Source: a virus
DNA: 31,166 bases
Strand: one strand, 5' to 3'
Virus record (IMG/VR): IMGVR_UViG_3300020595_000128
Location: 1 to 31,166 of that record
The position numbers and the translations under genes are program-made. Below, one piece after another: positions 29,901 to 31,166 of this stretch (position 1 is its first letter; every line of letters begins with the position of its first letter). The notes below the pieces were generated by a model, which saw only the letters and a program-made list of their open reading frames with translations, made no database searches and was not told the origin of the DNA.

Positions 29901-31166
29901 TGATAATAATACAGACACCTTCAGGATAATGAAGGGTACTGATAGTGCTAGTGGTTCCGTACAGTTTATTTTAAATCACACTAACGGCAACGTTGGCATC
30001 GGAACTACTAGTCCTAATTATAAACTTTCGGTTGATGACAATACAATCACAACAGCACCTAAAACTGTATTACAATTTGATGCAGCCAGTATAACTGACA
30101 ATGGCGGTTATAACATAGACTTTAGAACAAGTTCTAATGACGCTGCTGACAGATATGTTGCTAGAATAAGAGGTATTAGAGAATCTACAGGAGCATTAAG
30201 TCAATTATCTTTTTGGACGGAAAGTGGTAGCGCTTTATTGCAAAGAATGACTATACGGGCTTCAGGCAACGTAGGTATTGGGACTACTAGTCCTACATTG
30301 GGTCTTCACGTTGCAAATGGCTTAGGTGCTTTATTTGGACCTTCGGGGTCTGGCGCTTCTACATATATATCAGCTGACGATGAAAACACTATAAATGGTG
30401 GATACGGATTAGACACAGACACAGCTGACCTATGGGTAAACTATAGAGGATATCAAAACGGTACATCTAGATTTAGGGACTTTAGAGTAGGTAATGGTAA
30501 GAATGGTGTTATTGCGTTTTTTGATGGGTCAACAGGCAACGTTGGTATCGGGACTACTGGTCCTGGATTTAAGCTTCAAGTTGGAACTCCAGCTGTTGTT
30601 TCGGGTTCAGATTATAGTTGGTCTTTTGACTTAACTAGAGCTAATAGCACCTCTAGAGGATTTAGTATTGGTCAAGCTGATGGAGGCGGAGTTGTCGTTA
30701 TGGGCGGTCATAACACAGATATGGCATTCGGTCATACTTTTGGTACTGACACTAATGGAAATCCATTGTTCTACGAGACTATGCGGATTCAGCACGTAGA
30801 CCAAGCAGTTGGCAACGTTGGTATTGGGACTACAAGTCCAACACGAAGATTACACGTAAGAAGTACAGATGAGGCAACAGGTATATTCCTAGAAAGAACA
30901 TCTAACTACGGATTTGTTCAGTATAATGAACAGGTTGGAAGTGTAGAAACATACCATTTAGGGTTTGTAAATAATAACACTTTATCCTCAGACATACTGG
31001 TTGCTAATGAACTTGGTAACGTAGGAATTGGAACGACTAGTCCAGCTTACAATCTAACTGTAGATAATGATGCAGCAAATACAAACAACCCCGCACTATA
31101 CGTTAAAAACCCTAATAGTAGCACCGCAGCTGTAATAGCAGAATTTGTAGGTGACTCTGACTCTAT
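26971..31166 (+). CDS. Second giant fibre protein, 3' end beyond window (at least 1398 aa)
   Basis: ATG at 26971, 13 bases after the previous stop, opens a frame that I checked at 28621, 30541 and 31021 and that still reads GNVGIGTTSP-type motifs there, with no stop met up to the edge. The N-terminus is MAISYQRKLGDGTIVIDSGT, followed at once by SNVGIGTNDP. I count 15 repeats in the visible part (for example GNVGIGTTSPEHKLHI and GNVGIGTTSPAYNLTV). It is a paralogue of the 20133 gene, sharing the turn DNA almost verbatim. It likely forms a second or alternative long fibre; the tip and any chaperone lie outside the window. Confidence 0.85.
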   Translation, partial: MAISYQRKLGDGTIVIDSGTSNVGIGTNDPANKLTVYRGGGVRVTGITSGDYIEMSGDLPGYSANQYPVIKSGGTIHFANNNKYSAYIEGNNTYFGILDNTPTTKVLLHTSGNSYLNGGNVGIGTTNPPRKLSVETNDTATYSASVNASEISIARKNSSNTAGQVAAISLNATGWSGQTTGVVVLNAIARQGNFSNADFAIQNRVGGNFVETFRITTYGNVGIGTDTPDDNVNTGAYFKPDGGGRFLTVKDSSGSFIMLESSTTTDDDQIGGIYFNNTGGQADAHVHVAGIDAILHKHGTNDALSGGDLRFFTKPSGSGINGPRMVILQNGNVGIGTTSPEHKLHIAGRTQMDYLKVGGDTSSSSTYIYDGYLDAGSAYFHQPTALIRTDSSATGGLDEAPVALAMFNRNGTNNTWVKMSFASREVNSAGNTVSIAGIAAQKTAGTQNNWASGKLYLWTKNGAAFVQNMTLIPNGNVGIGTTSPTLALDVRGTQGSPSSSGTSQTGSLSIRGGGSHFMSSGMLNVSPWTGWFQAQDANNLATTYPLALNPNGGNVGIGTTSPGAKLNIATSSVWGTAVTEALTIDNTGSAGNINTEHSLGRIRWRTNGVIGASIDAIRDTPGAGHNVDIAFSTNTGGSGTSAAERMRINYNGNVGIGTTSPSAKLDVDGVIRSRGGTYAADTDTKTDVGLVIPENNFIYTADGSDYLRKLIGKTSDIITIGEAGTSLIDGINLVPGTAGGYVQIFNNSSIAAKFVDGKLGIGTTSPDEKLSVIGNTGLYGTVSGGIVSPASLRFFTSEDGAGLGDSTDSNKQKIGQITWAGKDTSLNATGEYAAIRTYVIDSNNLIQGSAGEGGQIEFSILRHDVGANPRVEYTAMTINNSANVGIGTTSPSTKLYVDGGESTFNRGNSDGAIARFRGNNAEQAVIGTVTSWFDSNVGIGTTSVPSEANLSLAAKTTTEGGHLVINKATSSTHATHIDNNTDTFRIMKGTDSASGSVQFILNHTNGNVGIGTTSPNYKLSVDDNTITTAPKTVLQFDAASITDNGGYNIDFRTSSNDAADRYVARIRGIRESTGALSQLSFWTESGSALLQRMTIRASGNVGIGTTSPTLGLHVANGLGALFGPSGSGASTYISADDENTINGGYGLDTDTADLWVNYRGYQNGTSRFRDFRVGNGKNGVIAFFDGSTGNVGIGTTGPGFKLQVGTPAVVSGSDYSWSFDLTRANSTSRGFSIGQADGGGVVVMGGHNTDMAFGHTFGTDTNGNPLFYETMRIQHVDQAVGNVGIGTTSPTRRLHVRSTDEATGIFLERTSNYGFVQYNEQVGSVETYHLGFVNNNTLSSDILVANELGNVGIGTTSPAYNLTVDNDAANTNNPALYVKNPNSSTAAVIAEFVGDSDS

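Noticed and set aside
20133-31166. Diversity-generating retroelement target in the fibre genes
   Set aside because: No reverse transcriptase or template repeat is visible in the window.
1-31166. CRISPR array, tRNA or rRNA genes, integrase or insertion sequence
   Set aside because: None seen on either strand by eye; the repeats present are coding repeats or leader blocks.

Overview
The window looks like part of a tailed double-stranded DNA phage (or prophage) of a Bacteroidota host, probably a marine flavobacterium-like one. Evidence: a terminase large subunit and a portal protein lie next to each other; very long tail-fibre genes with GNVGIGTTSP repeats follow; gene starts lack Shine-Dalgarno sites and instead have A/T-rich leaders; and promoters carry the Bacteroidota -7 box TAnnTTTG, in the leftward cluster with a TTG box 20 bases upstream. 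The host assignment is inferred from these signals only.

Layout. From 1 to about 9,250 all genes run leftward. The cluster starts at a promoter at 9277-9307 with some sixteen small, mostly unrecognised genes and ends with a recombination group: an Erf-type annealing protein (2291-2863), a PD-(D/E)XK exonuclease (1491-2291) and a small acidic-tailed, SSB-like protein (1141-1428). Further small genes and a GIY-YIG nuclease follow and run off the left edge. Between 9,285 and 10,187 is a gene-poor control region with palindromic operator-like sites. From 10,221 rightward come virion and packaging genes: an EF-hand-loop protein, two small basic proteins, a probable virion protein, a two-domain GroES-like protein, a possible small terminase, the large terminase (13602-15725), the portal (15766-18174), and then three tail proteins that begin alike (MAI...). 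Two of these are giant repeat proteins, and the last runs off the right edge. One leftward winged-helix-like gene (10861-11319) sits inside the rightward cluster.

The most striking feature is RNA architecture in the spacers of the leftward cluster. Many genes start with the same A/T-rich leader (core TAACTTAAATTAAATGC, then the start codon). Directly upstream of it, and directly after the stop codon of the preceding gene, lies a compact folded element. Two are textbook type I hammerhead self-cleaving ribozymes (7322-7375 and 8958-9007). A third, much larger candidate (6132-6265) has the hammerhead core with multi-hairpin stems. Two others (7865-7920 and 8614-8661) form a related pair of unknown class. 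At least five more spacers carry a variable hairpin followed by GGTTACTGAT, the same sequence that forms the cleavage-site strand of the third hammerhead. I infer a system that cuts or insulates the polycistronic early mRNA gene by gene, leaving each open reading frame with a uniform 5' leader; this needs experimental proof.
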